From: Eriocheir sinensis | Lineage: Eukaryota > Arthropoda > Malacostraca > Decapoda > Varunidae | DNA length: 64,000 nucleotides | NCBI RefSeq assembly: GCF_024679095.1 | Contig: NW_026111184.1 | Coordinates: 541,452-605,451, forward strand | Direction of reading: 5' to 3' | In this document: positions 18,651-33,700 of the stretch, in pieces | How the letters are laid out: the number at the start of each line of letters is the position of its first letter | Position numbering within the stretch: position 1 is the stretch's first letter | The notes under the pieces: generated by a model | What the model saw: only the letters and a program-made list of their open reading frames with translations | Database searches by the model: none | What the model was told of the DNA's origin: nothing | Program-made: the position numbers and the translations under genes

Positions 18651-18747
18651 GTCATGTGTATTCGTATATATATTTTGAAACAAATTTACATTGTTTATAT
18701 GTATTTTGCATATCTATTTTTGTATATTCTGTATTTATTTTTGTTAT
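18651..18747 (+). repeat. Satellite block 7, two-monomer inversion
   Basis: Only about 97 bp in the T-rich sense: a D-type monomer (GTATTCGTATAT, GAAACAAA) followed by an E-type monomer that breaks into CTGTATTTATTTTTGTT. The same E-type break and return to the A-rich sense is found at about 27190-27250. Confidence 0.85.
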
Positions 18748-20771
18748 ACATAGAATAATGTAAAATCGCATCAAAATAAGTACAGAGAATATCAATAAAA
18801 TAATTTAATTTGTATGAAAAAAAGATGCAAAATACCCATAAGATAAACATATTTTTTTTAAAAAATACATATACAAAAATACACATGGAATAATTAAATT
18901 TGTATTAAAATTAATATACAAAATGCACACATACAATAAGGTAAATTTGTATTGAAAAAAAAAAAACGCAAAATACAAATAAAACATTGTAAATTTGTTT
19001 CAAAATATATATACGAATACACATAAAATAACGTAGATTTCTATAGAAATATATATACAAAATACACGTGAAATTATGTAAATACGTATAAAAATATATA
19101 TTAAAAATACATATTAAGTAATGTAAATTCGTGTCAAAATAAATAAACAAAAAATATCATGAAAAGAATGTGTATTTGTATGAAAATAAATAATAGATAA
19201 TAAATTTGTATGAAATATATATGCAAGATATACATTAAATAATGTAAATATGTATAAAAAAAATATATACATAAAACAAATAGAATAATGTAAGATCGTG
19301 TCAAAATAAATACACCGAATATTAATAAAATAATGTAAATTTGTATGAAAATAAAGATGCAAAATTCCCATCAAATAGCGCATTTCTTATAAAAATATAT
19401 ATACCAAAATACACATAAAATATTTAAATTTGTATTGAAATAAATATACAAAATGCACATACAATAAGGTAAACTTCTATTGAAAGAGATATGCAAAAAT
19501 ACATATAAAACAAAGTAAATTTGTTTCAAAATATATATACGAATACACATAAAATAACGTAGATTTCTATAAAAATATATATACAAAATACTCATAAAAT
19601 TAGGTAAATACGTATAAAAAAATGTAAACAAAATACACATAAAATAATATAAATTCGAAACAAAATAAATAAACAAAATACCAATAAAAGAATGTGTATT
19701 TGTATAAATATTGATGTACAAAATACACATACAAAATAAACATAAAATAAGGTAAATTTGTAATGAAATATATGTACAAAATACACATAAATTAATGTAA
19801 ATTTATATGAAAATATATATGCAAATACACATAAAATACCATGAATTTGTATAAAATTATATATTCAAAATAAATATTAAATAATGTAAATGCGTATAAA
19901 AATATATATAAAAATACATATAAAATAATGTAAATTCGTATCAATATAAATCAACAAAATACCAATAAAATAATATATATTTGAATGAAAATAGATTTAC
20001 AAAATACACATAACATAACTAAAATTTGTATTGAAATATATACAAAAATACATAAAAATAATTTGAGTTTGTATGAAAATAGATATTCAAAATACACATA
20101 AAACTAGGTAAATTTCTTTTGAAATATATATACAAAATACCCATAAAATATTGAGAATTTGAGTCAGAATATATAAACAAATACACATAAAATAACGTAA
20201 ATTTGTTTGAAAAATATATACAAAATACACATAGAATAATGTCAAATCGTATCAAAATGAATGAGCAGAATATCAATAAAATAACGTAAATTTGTATGAA
20301 AATAAAGATGCAAAATACCCATAAAATAAAGCATATTTTTATAAAAATACACATACAAAAATACACATAGAATAATTAAATTTGTATTAAAATTAATATA
20401 CAAAATGCATATACAATAAGGTAAATTTGTATTGAAAAAATATGCAAAATACACATAAAAGTGTAAATTTGTTTAAAAATCTATATACGAATACACATAA
20501 TATAACGTAGATTTCTATAGAAATATATATACAAAATACACATGAAATGATGTAAATACGTATAAAAATATATATACAAAATACACATTAAATAATTTAA
20601 ATTCTCTTCAAAATAAATAAACAAAATATCAATAAAAGAATGTGTATTTGTATGAAAATAGATATACAAAATACTCATAAAATAACCTAAGTTTGTATAA
20701 AACTATATACAAAAATACACAAAAATAATTTAAATTTGTATGAAAATAAATATACAAAATACACATAAAAT
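18748..20771 (-). repeat. Satellite block 8, inverted
   Basis: A-rich-sense monomers opening with TACATAGAATAATG. About 18780-19200 resembles 27270-27700, which follows an equivalent switch; about 19590-20370 resembles 2225-2930. An A12 run near 18955 interrupts one F-type monomer. It ends at 20771, where AAAATTATTTTGTATATC turns to the T-rich sense. Confidence 0.86.
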
Positions 20772-20900
20772 TATTTTGTATATCTATTTTATACAAATGT
20801 ACGTTATTTTATGTGAATTTGTTTTCATTTCATACAAATTTACATTATTTTATGTATATTTTGTACATGTATTTAAATACAAATTTAACTAATTACATAT
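20772..20900 (+). repeat. Satellite block 9, short inversion
   Basis: About 130 bp (three monomers) in the T-rich sense, recognisable by GTGAATTTGTTTTCATTTC. This three-monomer set is also found near 13450-13560, 40120-40240 and 42700-42810 in longer + blocks and, inverted, near 24180-24290. It returns to the A-rich sense at TTTTTATAAAAATAC. Confidence 0.83.
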
Positions 20901-21989
20901 TTTTATAAAAATACATATACAAAAATACACATAGATTAATCAAATTTGTATTGAAATTAATATACAAAATGCACATACAATAAGGTAAATTTGTATTGAA
21001 AAAATATGCAAAATTCACATAAAACAATGTAAATTTGTTTCAAAATATATATTCGAATACACATAAAATAACGCAGATTTCTATAGAAATATATATACAA
21101 AATACACTTGAAATAATGTAAATACGTATAATAATATATATACAAAATACACATTATATAATGTTAATTCGTGTCAAAATAAATAAACAAAATATCATGA
21201 AAAGAATGTGTATTTGTATGAAAATAGATATACAAAATACACATAAAATAACCTAAATTTGTATAAAACTATATACAAAAATACACAAAAATAATTTAAA
21301 CTTGTATGAAAATAAATATACAAAAAACATATAAAAATAGGTAAATTTGTATTGAAATACATATACAAAATACACATAAAATAATGTAAATTTGAATGAA
21401 AATATATAAACATATAGACTTAAAATAACGTAAATTTGTATCAAATATATATACAAAAAAAAACATTAAATAATGTAAATAAATATAAAACAATATATAC
21501 AAAACACAAATAAAATAATGTAAAATCGTATCAAAATAAATACAGAAAATATTAATAAAATAATGTAAATTTGTATGAAAATTAAGATGCAAAATACCCA
21601 TAAAATAACGCATTTTTTATAAAAATATATATAAGAAAAAACATAAAATATTTGATTTTGTATTAAAATAAACAGATATACAAAATACACATAAAATAAG
21701 CTAAATTTGAGTTGAAATATATATACAAAATACATAAAATAATGTAAATTTGTATCAAAATACCTATACAAATACACATATAATAACGTAAATTTGTATA
21801 AAAATATATAAACAAAATACACATTAAATAATGTAAATACTTATAAAAAAAATTAAAAAATAAAAATATAATAATGTAATTCGTATCAAAATAAATTGAC
21901 AAAATACCAATAAAATAATGTAAATTTCTATGAGAAAACATATACAAAATACACATAAATAACGCAAATATCAATAAAAATATATATAA
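20901..21989 (-). repeat. Satellite block 10, inverted
   Basis: A-rich-sense monomers. From about 21000 on it is a direct copy of 36992-37984. Its last part, about 21440-21989, has a further copy at 59940-60510. It ends in the A/T-only switch near 21980-22000, shared with those two loci. Confidence 0.87.
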
Positions 21990-23913
21990 TATAATATATT
22001 TTTATACATATTTAAAATAATTTTTGGGTATTTTGTATCTATATATTTTATCCAAATTTACGTGATTTTATATGTATTTGTTTATATATTTTCATACAAA
22101 TTTACATTATTTTATGTGAGTTTTGTATATGTATTTCAATACATATTTGCCTAACTTTATGTGTATTTTGCATATCTATTTTCAAATAAATTTAAATTAT
22201 TTTTGTGTATTTTTGTATATATTTTTATACAAATTTTAGTTATTTTATTTGTTTTTTGTATATATATTTTCCAACAAATATACATTCTTTTATTGGAATT
22301 TTGTGTATTTAATTTTTTACGAATTTACATTATTTTATGTGTATTTTATATATATATTTTTCTACGTATTTAAACTATTTTATGTGTATTTTTATATATT
22401 ATACATTTTCATAAAAATTTACGTTATTTTATTGTGTGTATTCGTATATATTTTGAAACATTTTATACAAATTCATGTTATTTTATGTGTATTTGTATAT
22501 ATATTGTCATACAAATTTATATTATTTTATGTGTATTCTTACATATATTTTATTACAAATTTACCTTATTTTATGTTTATTTTGTATATTTATTTCATTC
22601 AATTTTAAATTATTTAATGTGTATATTTGTATTTGTATTTAGGTTATTTTATGTGTGTTTTCTATATATATTTTCATCCAAAATTACATTATTTTATTGT
22701 TATTTTCTTAATTTAACTCGATACGAATTTAGATTCTTTCATAGGTATTTTGTATACATATTTTTATACTCATTTACATTATCTAATGTGTGTTTTGTAT
22801 ATATTTTTTTATGCAAACTAATTTTATGTGCATTTTTGTACATATATTTTTATAGAAACTTAAAACGTTATTTTATGTGTATTTTGTATATGTTTTCTCA
22901 TACAAATTTACATTATTTAATTAGTTTTTTGTTTATTTATTTTGATACGAATGACTTGATTATTGGTGTATTTTGTAAATATTTTTTATACGTATTTACA
23001 TTACTTAATGTGTATTTTGTTTATATATATTTTTTTTACAAATTTACGTTATTATATGTCATTAAAATATTTTGAAACGAATTTATTTTATTTTATGTAT
23101 TTTGTATATATATTTCAATTCAAATTTAGCTTATTTTGTGTGTATTTTGTATTTCTATTTTCATACAAATTTAATTACTTCTGTGTATTTTTTATATAGT
23201 TTTATACAAATTTACGTTATTTTATGTGCATTTTGTATATTTATATATATACAAATACACATTCTCTTATTGGTATTTTGTTTATTTATATTTATACGAA
23301 TTTACATTATTTTATGTGTATTTTGTATACATTTTTGATTCGTATTTACTTAATTTTATTTGTATTTTGTATATATATATTTATAGAAATCTACGTTATT
23401 TTATGTGTATTCGTATATATATTTTGAAACAAATTTACATTGTTTTATATGTTTTTTGCATATCTATTTCAATACAAATTTACCTTATTGTATGTGCATT
23501 TTGTATATTTATTTTAATACAAATTCAAATATTTTATGTGTATTTTGGTATATATAATTTTTTTAAAAATGCGTTATTTTATAGTTATTTTGCATCTTAC
23601 TTTTCATACAAATGTACATTATTTTATTAATATTCTGTGTATATATTTTGATACGATTTTATATTATACTATTTGTGTTTTGTATATATTTTTTTATACA
23701 TATTTTCATTATTTAATGTGAATTTTTTATATATATTTTATACAAATTAACGTTATTTTAAGTGTATTTGTTTATATAATTTCATTCAAATTTACTTTAT
23801 TTTAAGTGTATTTTGTATATGTATTTCAATACAAATTTACCTAATTTTATGTGTATTTTGTATATTTATTTTCATACAAATTTAAATTATTTTTGTGTTT
23901 TTTTGTATATACA
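21000..23913 (+). repeat. Direct duplication B, copy 1 (about 2.9 kb)
   Basis: Same-sense copy of 36992-39868, spanning the A/T-only switch at about 21990. A third, partial copy spans about 59940-60945. Confidence 0.84.
21990..23913 (+). repeat. Satellite block 11, T-rich strand on +
   Basis: T-rich-sense monomers. The block has a close direct copy at 37985-39868 and reverse-complement copies at about 43085-44945 and 56380-58050. It ends at the CATATAGAGTAAATTTC switch that also closes blocks 1, 19 and 23. Confidence 0.88.
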
Positions 23914-24122
23914 TATAGAGTAAATTTCTATGAAAATATATATTCAAAATACATATAAAAAATGTAAATAAGTATAAAAATATATATATCAAATACACCT
24001 AAAAAAATGAAAATTTGTATCAAAATAAATAAACAAAATTCCGATAAAAGAACGTATATTTGTAGGAAAATAAATATACAAAATACACATAAAATTACGA
24101 AAATTTGAATAAGAATATATAC

Positions 24123-24137
24123 AAAAAAAAAAAAAAA
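24123..24137. repeat. A15 homopolymer
   Basis: Fifteen A between AATATATAC and TTCAATTTG in an O-type monomer, where sister copies (for example near 50535) have normal satellite sequence. Confidence 0.94.
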
Positions 24138-24817
24138 TTCAATTTGTATGAAAATAGATATACAAAATACACATATAATTAGTTAAATTTGCATTTAAAT
24201 ACATGTACAAAATACACTTAAAATAATGTAAATTTGTATGAAATGAAAACATATTCACATAAAATAACGTACATTTGTATAAAATAGATATACGAAATAT
24301 TCATAGAATCATGTAAAATCGTATCAAAATAAATACACAGAACATCAATAAAATAATGTAATTTTGTATGAAAATAAAGATGCAAAATACCCATAAAATA
24401 AAGCATATTTTTTTAAAAATACATATACAAGAATACACATAGAATAATTAAATTTGTATTAAAATTAATATACAAAATACACGTACAATAAGGGAAATTT
24501 GTACTGAAAAAATATACAAAATGCACATAAAACAATGTATATTTGTTTCAAAATATATATACGAATACACATAAAATAACGTATATTTCTATAGAAATAT
24601 ATATAAAAAATACACATGAAATGACGTAAATACGTATAAAAATATATATACACAATACACATTAAATAATGTAAATTCGCATCAAAATAACTAAACAAAA
24701 TATCAATAAATGAATGTGTATTTGTATGAAAATAGATATACAAAATACACATAAAATATTGTAAATTTGTATAAGACTCTATTAAAAAATACACAAAAAG
24801 AAATTAAATTTGTATAA

Positions 24818-24917
<100 letters not shown>

Positions 24918-25788
24918 CACATAAAACTAGTTAAATTTCTATTGAAATACATATACAAAATACACATAAAATAATGTAAATTTGAATGAAAATATATAAA
25001 CAAATACACTTAAAATAACGTAAATTTGTATGAAATATATATAGAAAATACACATTAAATAATGTAAATATGTATAAAAAAACATATACAAAACACAAAT
25101 AGAATAATGTAAAATAGTATCAAAATAAATACACAGAATATTAATAAAATAATGTAATTTTGTATGAAAATAAAGATGCAAAATACCCATAAAACAACGC
25201 AATTTTATGAAAATATATATACCAAAATACACATAAAATATTTAAATTTGTATTACAATAAATATACAAAATGCACATACAATAAGGTAAATTTGTATTG
25301 AAATAGATATGCAAAATACACATAAAACAATGTAAATTTGTTTCAAAATATATATACGAATACACATAAAATAACGTAGATTTCTATAAAAATATATATA
25401 CAAAATACACATAAAATGAAGTAAATACGTATAAGAAAATGTATACAAAATACACATAAAATAATGTAAATTCGTATCAAAATAAATAAACTAAATGCCA
25501 ATAAAAGAATGTTTACTTGTATAAATATAAATATACAAAATACACATAAAATAACGTAAAATTATATAAAACTATATACAAAAATAAACAAAAATAATTA
25601 AATTTGTATGAAAATAGATATACAAAAGACACATAAAATAAGCTAAATTTGAATTGAAATAAATATAGAAAATACATAAAATAATGTAAATTTGTATCAA
25701 AATATATATTCAAATACACATATATTAAAATTAATATACAAAATGCGTATATAATAAGGTAAATTTGTATTGAAAAAATATGCAACAT

Positions 25789-27247
25789 ACACGTTTACTC
25801 ATACAAATTTATATTATTTTATTGGTATTTTGTTTATTTATTTTGATACGAATTACATGATTATATGTGTATTTTGTACATATTTTTTATACGTATTTAC
25901 ATTATTTAATGTGTATTTTGTTTATATATTTTCATACAAACCTATGTTATTATATGTGTATTTGTATAAATATTTTGATACAAATTTACTTTACTTCATG
26001 TATTTTGTATATATATTTCAATTCAAATTTAGCATATTTTGTATGTATTTTTTATATATTTTCATACAAATTTAATTACTTCTGTGTATTTTTGTATATA
26101 GTTTTATATAAATTTACGTTATTTTATGTGTATTTTGTATATTTATATTTATACAAATACACATTCTTTTATTATTATTTTGTTTATTTATTTTGATACG
26201 AATTTACATTATTTTATGTGTTTTTTGTATACATTTTTTTATACGTATTTACTTCATTTTATGTGTATTTTGTATATATATTTTTATAGAAATCTACGTT
26301 ATTTTATGTGTATTCGTATATATATTTTGAAACAAATTTACATTGTTTTATATGTATTTTGCATATCTATTTCATACAAATTCACCTTATTGTATGTGTT
26401 TTTTGTATATTTATTTTAATACAAATTTAATTTTTTGATGTGTTTTTTGGTATATATATTTTTATAAATAAAAAAATGCGTTATTTTATGGGTATTTTCC
26501 TTCTTTATTTTCATACAAATTTACATTATTTTATTAATATTCTGTGTATTTATTTTGATACGATTTTTCATTATTCTATTTCTGTTTTGTACATATTTTT
26601 TTTATACAAATTTACGTTATTTTAAGTGTATTTGTTTATGTATTTTCATTCAAATTTACATTATTTTATGTGTATTTTGTGTATGTATTTCAATACAAAT
26701 TGACCTAATTTTATGTGTATTTTGTATATTTATTTTCATACAAATTTAAAATATTTTTGTGTATTTTTGTATATAGTTTGATACAAATTTAGGTTATTTT
26801 ATGTGTATTTTGTATATCTATTTTCATACAAATACACATTCTTTTATTGATATTTTGTTTATTTATTTTGACGCGAATTTACATTATTTAATGTGTATTT
26901 TGTATATATATTTTTATACGTATTTACATAATTTCATGAGTATTTTGTATAGTTTTAAACAAATTTATATTATTTAATGTGTATTTTGTATATATATATT
27001 TATACAAATACACATTCTTTTATTGGTATTTTGTTTATTTATTTTGATACTAATTTACATTATTTTATTTGTATTTTGTATACATTTTTTATACGTATTT
27101 ACTTAATTTTATGTGTATTTTGTATATATATTTTTATAGAAATCTACCTTATTTCATGTGTATTCGTTTAAATATTTTGAAACAAATTTACATTGTTTAT
27201 ATGTATTTTGCATATCTATTTTTGTATATTCTGTATTTATTTTTGTT
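25789..27247 (+). repeat. Satellite block 13, T-rich strand on +
   Basis: T-rich-sense monomers. The first 430 bp copy 3015-3430. The middle holds the ordered types A-H (TACACATTCTTTTATT near 26158, ATGCGTTATTTTATGG near 26477). It ends in the broken E-type monomer CTGTATTTATTTTTGTT, as at 18747. Confidence 0.87.
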
Positions 27248-28191
27248 ATACATAGAATAATGTAAAATCGTGTCAAAATAAGTACACAGAATATCAATAA
27301 AATAATTTAAATTTGTATGAAAATAAAGATGCAAAATACCCATAAGATAAAGCATATTTTTTTTTTAAATACATATACAAAAAACCACAAAGAATAATTA
27401 AATTTGTATTAAAATTAATATACAAAATGCACACATACAATAAGGTAAATTTGTATTGAAAAAAAACGCAAAACACAAATAAAACCGTGTAAATTTGTTT
27501 CAAAATATATATACGAATACACATAAAATAACGTAGATTTCTATAAAAATATATATACAAAATACACATGAAATTATGTAAATACGTATAAAAATATATA
27601 TATAAAATACATATTAAGTAATGTAAATTCGTGACAAAATAAATAAACAAAATATCATGAAAAGAATGTGTATTTGTATGAAAATAAATAATAGATAATA
27701 AATTTGTATGTAATATATATGCAAGATACATTTAAATAATGTAATATGTATAAAAAAAAATATATACAAAAAACAAATAGAATAATGTAATATCGTATCA
27801 AAATAAATACACCGAATATTAATAAAATAATGTAAATTTGTTTGAAAATAAAGATGCAAAATTCCCATCAAATAGCGCATTTCTTATAAAAATATATATA
27901 CCAAAATACACATGAAATATTTAAATTTGTATTGAAATAAATATACAAAATGCACATACAATAAGGTAAACTTTTATTGAAAGAGATATGCAAAAATACA
28001 TATAAAACAATGTAAATTTGTTTCTAAATATATATACGAATACACATAAAATAACGTAGATTTCTATAAAAATATATATACAAAATACACATAAAATTAA
28101 GTAAATATGTATAAAAAAATGCAAACACAATACACATAAAATAATGTAAATTCGAAACAAAATAAATAAACAAAATACCAGTAAAAGAATG
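27248..28191 (-). repeat. Satellite block 14, inverted
   Basis: A-rich-sense monomers opening TACATAGAATAATG, as block 8 does, and tracking it for several hundred bp. The final 300 bp match 60990-61319, including the exit AAAGAATGTATATCTATT, so the join into block 15 is itself duplicated. Confidence 0.87.
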
Positions 28192-30490
28192 TATATCTAT
28201 TTATTTTAATACAAAATCAAATATTTAATTTTTTTTCGTATATATATTTTTATAAAAAATGCGTTATTTTATGGGTATTTTGCATCTTCATTTTCATACA
28301 AATTTACATTATTTTATTAATATTTTCTGTATTTATTTTGATACGATTTTACATTATTTTATTTATGTTTTGTATATATTTTTTTATACATATTTACATT
28401 ATTTAATGTGTTTTTTGTATATATATTTAATACATATTTACGTTATTTTAAGTTATTTTATGTGTATTTGTTTATATATTTTGACAAAAATTTACAATAT
28501 TTTATGGGTATTTTGTATATATATTTCAAAAGAAATTTACCTAGTTTTATATGTATTTTGAATATCTATTTTCATACAAACTCAAATTATTTTTATGTAT
28601 TTTTGTTTATATTTCAATACAAATTTTAGTTATGTTATGTGTATTTTGTAAATCTATTTTCATTCAAATATATATTATTTTATTGGTATTTTGTTGATTT
28701 ATATTGATACGAATTTACATTATTTTATATGTACTTGGTATATATATTTTTATACGCATTTACATTATTTAATATTTATTTTGAATATATAATTTTATAC
28801 AAATTCATGGTATTTTATGTGTATTTGTATATTTATTTTCATATAAATTTACATTAGTTTATGTGTATTTTGTACATATATTTCATTACAAATTTACCTT
28901 ATTTTATGTTTATTTTGTATGTGTATTTTGTACATTTATATTTATACAAATACACATTCTTTTATTGGTATTTGTTTATTTATTTTGTTTCGAATTTACA
29001 TTATTTTATGTGTATTTTGTTTACATTTTTTATACGTATTTACTTAATTTTATGTGTATTTTGTATATATATTTTTATAGAAATCTACGTTATTTTATGT
29101 GTATTCGTATATATATTTTGAAACAAATTTACATTGTTTTATATGTATTTTTGCATATCTCTTTCAATAGAAGTTTACCTTATTGTATGTGCATTTTGTA
29201 TATTTATTTCAATACAAATTTAAATATTTTATGTGTATACATGTACAAAAAATACATAAAATAATGTAGATTTGTATGAAATGAAAACAAATACATTTTA
29301 TATAAAATATATATACAAAATACACATAGAATAATGTAAAATCATATTAAAAATAAATACACAGAATATCAATAAAATAATGTAAATTTGTATGAAAATA
29401 AAGATGCAAAATACCCATCAAATAAAGCATATTTTTATAAAAATACAAATACAAAAATACACATAGTTTAATCAAATTTGTATTAAAATTAATATACAAA
29501 ATGCACATACAATACGGTAAATTTGTATTGAAAAAATATGCAAATAACACATAAAACAATGTAAATTTGTTTCAAAATATATATACGAATACACATAAAA
29601 TAACGCAGATTTCTTTTGAAATATATATACAAAATACACTTGAAATAATGTAAATACGTATAAAAATATATATACAAACACATTAAATAATGTTAATTCG
29701 TGTCAAAATAAATAAACAAAATATCATGAAAAGAATGTGTATTTATATGAAAATAGATATACAAAATACACATAAATTAACCTAAATTTTTATAAAACTA
29801 TAAACAAAAATACACAAAAATAATTTAAACTTGTATAAAAATAAATATACAAAAAACATACAAAATTAGGTAAATTTGTATTGAAATACATATACAAAAT
29901 ACACATAAAATAATGTAAATTTGAATGAAAATATATAAACATATAGACTTAAAATAACGTAAATTTGTATCAAATATATATACAAAAAAAAACATTAAAT
30001 AATGTAAATATGTATAAAAAAATATATACAAAACACAAATAAAATAATGTAAAATCGCATCAAAATAAATACAGAAAATATTAATAAAATAATGTAAATT
30101 TGTATGAAAATTAAGATGCAAAATACCCATAAAATAACGCATTTTTTATAAAAATATATATACGAAAAAACATAAAATATTTGATTTTGTATTAAAATAA
30201 ATAGATATACAAAATACACATAAAATAAGCTAAATTAAATGAAAAATATATAAAAAATACATATAGAATAATGTAAAATCGTATCAAAATAAATACACAG
30301 AATATCAATAAAATAATGTAATTTTGTATGAAAATAAAGATGCAAAATACCCATAAAATAAAGGATATTTTTTAAAAAATACATATACAAAAATACACAT
30401 AGAATAATTAAATTTGTATTAAAATATTATACAAAATGCACGTACAATAAGGTAAATTTGTATTGAAAAAATATACAAAATGCACATTAA
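28190..30490 (+). repeat. Direct duplication A, copy 1 (about 2.3 kb)
   Basis: Same-sense copy of 61318-63545, offset about 33,130 bp, containing two orientation switches (29.24 kb and the entry at 28.19 kb) and the join TAAGCTAAATTAAATG near 30230. Confidence 0.86.
28192..29243 (+). repeat. Satellite block 15, T-rich strand on +
   Basis: T-rich-sense monomers, a close direct copy of 61320-62370 (offset about 33,130 bp). It carries a distinctive local run GTTATTTTAAGTTATTTTATG near 28442, a partial duplication inside one monomer also present at 61572. It ends at the switch GTATACATGTAC. Confidence 0.89.
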
Positions 30491-30588
30491 AGCGTAAATT
30501 TGTTTAAAAATCTATATACGAATACACATAAAATAACATAGATTTCTATAGAAATATATATACAAAATACACATGAAATGATGTAAAT

Positions 30589-30721
<133 letters not shown>

Positions 30722-33700
30722 AAATACACATTAAAGAATTTAAATTCTCGTCAAAATAAATAAACTAAATATCAATAAAAGAATGTGTATTTGTATGAAA
30801 ATAGGTATACAAAATACTCATAAAATAACCTAAGTTTGTATAAAACTATATACAAAAATACACAAAAATAATTTAAATTTTATATATACAAAATATACAT
30901 AAAATAACGTAAAATTGTATAAAACTATATACAAAAATAAACAAAAATAATGAAATTTGTATGAAAATAGATATTCAAAAGACACATAAAATAAGCTAGA
31001 TTTGAATTGAAATAAATATATAAAATACATAAAATAATGTAAATTTGTATCAAAATATATATTCAAATACACATATAATAACGTAAATTTGTATAAAAAT
31101 ATATAAACAAAATACACATTAAATAATGTAAATACGTATAAAAGATATGTACGTAATGTAAAAATTTATAAAATTAAAGATGCAAAATACCCTTAAAATA
31201 TCTCATATTTAAAAAAAAATATATACAAAAATACACATAAAATAATTAAATTTGTGTTAAAATAAATATACAAAATACATATACAATAAGGTAGATTTTT
31301 ATTGAAATAGATATGCAAAAAACACATAAAATAATGATAATTTCTATCAAAATATATACGAATACACACAATAAAATTACGTAAATTTTTATGAAAATAT
31401 ATATAGAAAATACACATAAAATAATGTAAATACATAGAAAAATATATATACAAAATACACATAAAATAATGTAAATTTGTATCAAAATAAATAAACAAAA
31501 TTTCCTCTAAAAGAATGTATATGTGTAGGAAAATATATATACAAAATACAAATAAAATAACAAAAATTTGTATAAAAATAATACAAAAATACACAAAAAA
31601 TAATTTAAATTTGTTTGAAAATAAATTTGCAAAATACAAATGAAATTAGGCAAATTTTTATTAAAATACATATACAAAATACACATAAAATAATGTAAAT
31701 TTGTATGAAAATATATAAACAAATACACATAAGATAACGTAAATTTCCATAAAATAAATGTACAAAATATACATTAAATAATATAAATATGTCTAAAAAT
31801 ATATATACAAAATACACAGAATAACGTAAAATCGTATCAAAATAAATAAACAGACAATCAATAAAATAATGTAAATTTGTATGAAAAAAAGATGCAAAAT
31901 ACCCATATAATAACGCATATTTGTTTAAAAATATATATACAAAAATACACATAAAATAATTAAATTTGCATCAAAATAAATATACAAATGGCACATACAA
32001 TAAAGAAAATTTGTATTGAAATAGATATGCGAAATGCACATAAATAATGTAAATTTGTATCAAAATATATATACGAATACACATAAAATATTGTAAATTT
32101 CTATGAAAATATATATTCAAAATACATATAAAATTAAGTAAATAAGTATAAAAAAATATATATCAAATACACCTAAAATAATGAAAACTCGTATCAAAAT
32201 AAATAAACAAAATTCCGATAAAAGAACGTATATTTGTAGGACAATAAATATGCAAAACTCACATAAAATTACGAAAATTTGAATAAAAATATATACTAAA
32301 ATACACAAAATTAATTTCAATTTGTATGAAAATAGATATACATAATACACATATAATTAGTTAAATTTGTATTTAAATACATGTACAAAATACACATAAA
32401 ATAATGTAAATTTGTATGAAATGAAACAAATTCACATAAAATAACGTTCATTTGTATGAAATATATATACAAAATATACATAGAATAATGTAAAATCGTA
32501 TCAAAATAAATACACAAAATATCAATAAAATAATGTAAATTTGTATGAAAATAAAGATGCAAAATACCCATAAAATAAAGCATTTTTTTCATGAAAATAC
32601 ATACACAAAAATACACATAGAATAATTAAATTTGTATTGAAATTAATATACAAAATGTACGTACAATAAGGTAAATTTAGAATGAAAAAATATGCAAAAT
32701 GCACATAAAACAATGTATATTTGTTTCAAAATATATATACGAATACACAAAAAATAACATATATTTCTATAGAAATATATATACAAAATACACATGAAAT
32801 GACGTAAGTACGTATAAAAATATATATACACAATACACATTAAATAATGTGAATTCGCGTCAAAATAAATAAACAAACTATCAATAAAAAATGTGTATTT
32901 GTATGAAAATAGATATACAAAATACACATAAAATATTTTAAATTTATATAAAACTCTTTTTATAAAAATATATATACCAAAATAATAAAAATTTTAAATT
33001 TGTATTACACTAAGTATACAAAATGCATATACAATAAGGTAGATTTATATTGAAATAAATATGCTAAATACATATAAAACAATGTAAATTTGCTTCAAAA
33101 TATATATACCAATACACATAAAATAACGTAGATTACTATAAAAATAAATACAAAATACTCATTAAATGAAGTAAATACGTATAAGAAAATGTATACAAAG
33201 TACACATAAAATAATTAAATTTGTATTAAAATAAATATACAAAATACACATACAATAAGGTAAATCTATATTGAAATAGATATGCAAAATAAACATAAAA
33301 TAATGTAAATTTGTATCAAATCATATACGAATACACACAATAAAATAACGTAAATTTTTATGAAAATATATATAAAAAATACACATAAAATAGTGTAAAT
33401 ACGTAGAAAAAATATATATACAAAATACACATAAAATTATGTAAATTCTTATGAAAATAAATGAACAAAATTCCACTAAAAGAATGTATATTTGTAGGAA
33501 AATATAAATACAAAATACAAATAAAATAACTAAAATTTGTATAAAAATATATAAAAAATACATAAAAATAATTTAAATGTGTTTGAAAATAGATATGCAA
33601 AATACACATAAAATTAGGCAAATCTGTATTGAAATACATATACAAATTACACTTAAAATATTGTAAATTTGTATGAAAATATATAAACAAATACACATAA

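Noticed and set aside
22434..23075. Long open reading frames of up to 231 codons, for example here and at 55235-55930 on the - strand
   Set aside because: They are translations of the 45-bp repeat: Y/I/F/C-rich 15-residue periods in two frames at once, broken wherever a monomer is 44 or 46 bp. There is no domain, no consistent start context and no frame kept between sister copies.
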